From: Antedon mediterranea
Lineage: Eukaryota; Echinodermata; Crinoidea; Comatulida; Antedonidae
Direction of reading: 5' to 3'
Length of the DNA: 64,000 nucleotides
Assembly (NCBI RefSeq): GCF_964355755.1
Contig: NC_092678.1
Coordinates: 2,877,922-2,941,921 of the forward strand
The translations under genes were made by a program, and so were the position numbers. The notes beneath the pieces are model-generated. The model saw only the letters and a list, made by a program, of their open reading frames with translations, had not been told where the DNA came from and ran no database searches. Numbering within the stretch: position 1 is the stretch's first letter; each line of letters starts with the position of its first letter. Shown in pieces: positions 62,317-64,000 of this stretch.

Positions 62317-64000
62317 ATGGTAGGGAAGAAAATTGTTGATATTTTGTGGATAATTTCACTCATAACAAATGTGTTGCCAACAAACCAAGAGGAATCTAGA
62401 CAACTTGTGATAGGAGGAGAATTCCCTCAAGCTATAGATTCTAATATAGGTGACATAATTGACTTTAAATGTACTGATCAAACTTTCACAGAGGAACATT
62501 ACGTCATCTGGATCAGAACAAAATCTTATACTTTAGATGAAACAGAGATTTACAGAAATGGAACACTGCTGTCCTCTGACCTTGGCCAAGAAGCACTGGC
62601 ATACTCACTTAACCACTCCATTGAAGCTGAATTTACAATAACAATCCCAAGAGGACTTGCGCATATTCTTAACTTAAACAATTATAGATGTGCAGTAATA
62701 GCAACTAGTACTGGTAATGCATTAATAACTGGTTATGTCATTTTGTTAGTAGAATATCCACCACCAGCACCATATCCTCTTTGTACTTCTACTGGTTATC
62801 AGAGTGATTTAATTGGACAAAATGTTATCTTGACCTGTATAACACAGCCAGGAAATCCAACCATAAGCATTCAATGGTGGAGAAATGATGTAATGGTTTT
62901 AAATAGAGATATAGCATATAATAATAGAGCGAGATTTACAGAATACTCATTGGACTATACCTTTATTCTTCAACAAGAAGATTTAGAGGCAACATACCAA
63001 TGTAGGGTCACATGGATGGAGGATGTTACAACATGTACAGTAAATGAAACATCTCAGACAACAATATTACCAACAACAGAAGAACCAACCAGTGGAACGT
63101 TTAGACATCAAACAAATATTGAATCGACAGTTTCTGAATATAACAGGATTAAGACAACAATTAGCAGAAACACATTGACTATAACACCAACAATTTATCA
63201 GACAACATTTATAATGGAACACACTACAATTTCTGATAGGTCATCAAATGCAGTGACTACACCAACCATCCTTCAGACAACATCTATAATGGAAGACACT
63301 ACAAGTTCTGATAAGACTACAACTTCTAAGTCAACAATTAAAAGAAACACATTGACTACACCAACAATTTATCAGACATCTCAACCGGAAGACACTACAA
63401 ATTCTGATAAGTCAACAATTAGCAGAAACACATTGGCTACACCAACAATTTATCAGACATCTCAACCGGAAGACACTACAAATTCTGATAAGTCAACAAT
63501 TAGCAGAAACACATTGGCTACACCAACAATCTATCAGACAACATCTCAACTGGAAGACACTACAATTTCTGATAAGTCAACAATTAGCAGAAACACTTTG
63601 ACTACACCAACAATCCATCAGAAAATATCTATAATGGAAGACACTACAATTTCTGATATGTCAACAATTAGCAGAAGCACATTGACTACATCAACAATCC
63701 ATCAGACAACATCTACAATGGAAGGCACAACAGCTTCTGATAAGTCAACAATTAGCAGAAGCAGATTGACTAAACCAACAATCCATCAGACAACATCTAA
63801 ACTGGACGACACTACATCTTCTGATAAGTCTTTTACCATGGGATTGTCTCTTGGTGCAGTTATTGTTCTTCTGATAATACTTCTAATAATCGCTTTACTG
63901 TACAAGAGAAATCAGACAAATCAGATGCCAAATAATGATCAAAAGATGGCAGAAGTAACAGAATCATACAGCACACCAGTATACATCAAACCAATTGAAA
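62317..64000 (+). CDS. Gene 9: two-Ig receptor, type A tail, runs off the window end
   Basis: The frame is open from ATG 62,317 to the window edge (561 codons plus one base). A signal peptide precedes Ig1 (C52, W65, C125) and Ig2 (C174, W187, C229, flanking C156/C240). The stalk from about 245 to 505 has several repeats of roughly 27 residues containing STISRNTL and PTIYQT. The transmembrane segment is about 507-530, with YKRNQ after it. The visible tail (VTESYSTPVYIKPIE) is the start of a type A tail as in genes 4 and 7. The start was chosen by the shared GTCATG context and signal peptide. Unlike gene 7 it carries no lesion in the visible part. Confidence 0.85.
   Translation, partial: MVGKKIVDILWIISLITNVLPTNQEESRQLVIGGEFPQAIDSNIGDIIDFKCTDQTFTEEHYVIWIRTKSYTLDETEIYRNGTLLSSDLGQEALAYSLNHSIEAEFTITIPRGLAHILNLNNYRCAVIATSTGNALITGYVILLVEYPPPAPYPLCTSTGYQSDLIGQNVILTCITQPGNPTISIQWWRNDVMVLNRDIAYNNRARFTEYSLDYTFILQQEDLEATYQCRVTWMEDVTTCTVNETSQTTILPTTEEPTSGTFRHQTNIESTVSEYNRIKTTISRNTLTITPTIYQTTFIMEHTTISDRSSNAVTTPTILQTTSIMEDTTSSDKTTTSKSTIKRNTLTTPTIYQTSQPEDTTNSDKSTISRNTLATPTIYQTSQPEDTTNSDKSTISRNTLATPTIYQTTSQLEDTTISDKSTISRNTLTTPTIHQKISIMEDTTISDMSTISRSTLTTSTIHQTTSTMEGTTASDKSTISRSRLTKPTIHQTTSKLDDTTSSDKSFTMGLSLGAVIVLLIILLIIALLYKRNQTNQMPNNDQKMAEVTESYSTPVYIKPIE

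Overview
The window looks like nuclear DNA of an animal, probably a marine invertebrate deuterostome such as an echinoderm (low confidence on the taxon). It is AT-rich, has introns with GT/AG borders, LINE, SINE and Ty3-type remnants, many tandem repeats and small inverted-repeat elements, and a tandem array of immunoglobulin-domain receptor genes. There is no bacterial operon, CRISPR array or rRNA.

Layout. Positions 1-18,200 are almost gene-free: one possible exon end at 1-140, then large tandem repeats. These include an acceptor-like array (1,370-4,320), a GTAAGT-rich array, a 50-bp minisatellite (9.2-11.5 kb), a 158-bp tRNA-like array of 18 units (13.9-16.7 kb) and a 21-bp minisatellite of about 68 units (16.8-18.2 kb). 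Positions 18,200-31,000 hold four exons of a minus-strand gene encoding the C-terminal part of a GRAM-domain protein. Its reading frame is continuous across all three splice junctions, and its long introns are filled with nested LINE, SINE and inverted-repeat elements.

Positions 31,966-64,000 hold nine plus-strand paralogues (genes 1-9). Each has a signal peptide, two Ig-like domains, a Thr/Ser/Pro-rich mucin-like stalk, one transmembrane segment and a cytoplasmic tail, all in one uninterrupted reading frame with no intron. Genes 1, 3, 4, 5, 6 and 8 are intact or nearly so, gene 9 runs off the window end, and genes 2 and 7 are pseudogenes. A tenth, decayed 3' end lies at 39.1-39.5 kb, and an orphan 3' flank near 43.0-43.4 kb marks another lost copy. 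Eight of the nine share an AGGAAGT (ETS-like) element 55-74 bp before the start codon.

The extracellular parts are alike but the tails differ. Gene 1 has a short tail without tyrosine and gene 3 has lost its tail tyrosines. Genes 4, 7 and 9 have type A tails with YxxV and YxN motifs (one ITIM-like VKYEIV in gene 4). Genes 5, 6 and 8 have type B tails with YxQV/I and YEGL/A motifs (one ITIM match in gene 8). This resembles a paired or decoy receptor cluster evolving by tandem duplication of two-gene cassettes, gene conversion and tail exchange. An immune or allorecognition role is inference; no ligand or adaptor is visible.
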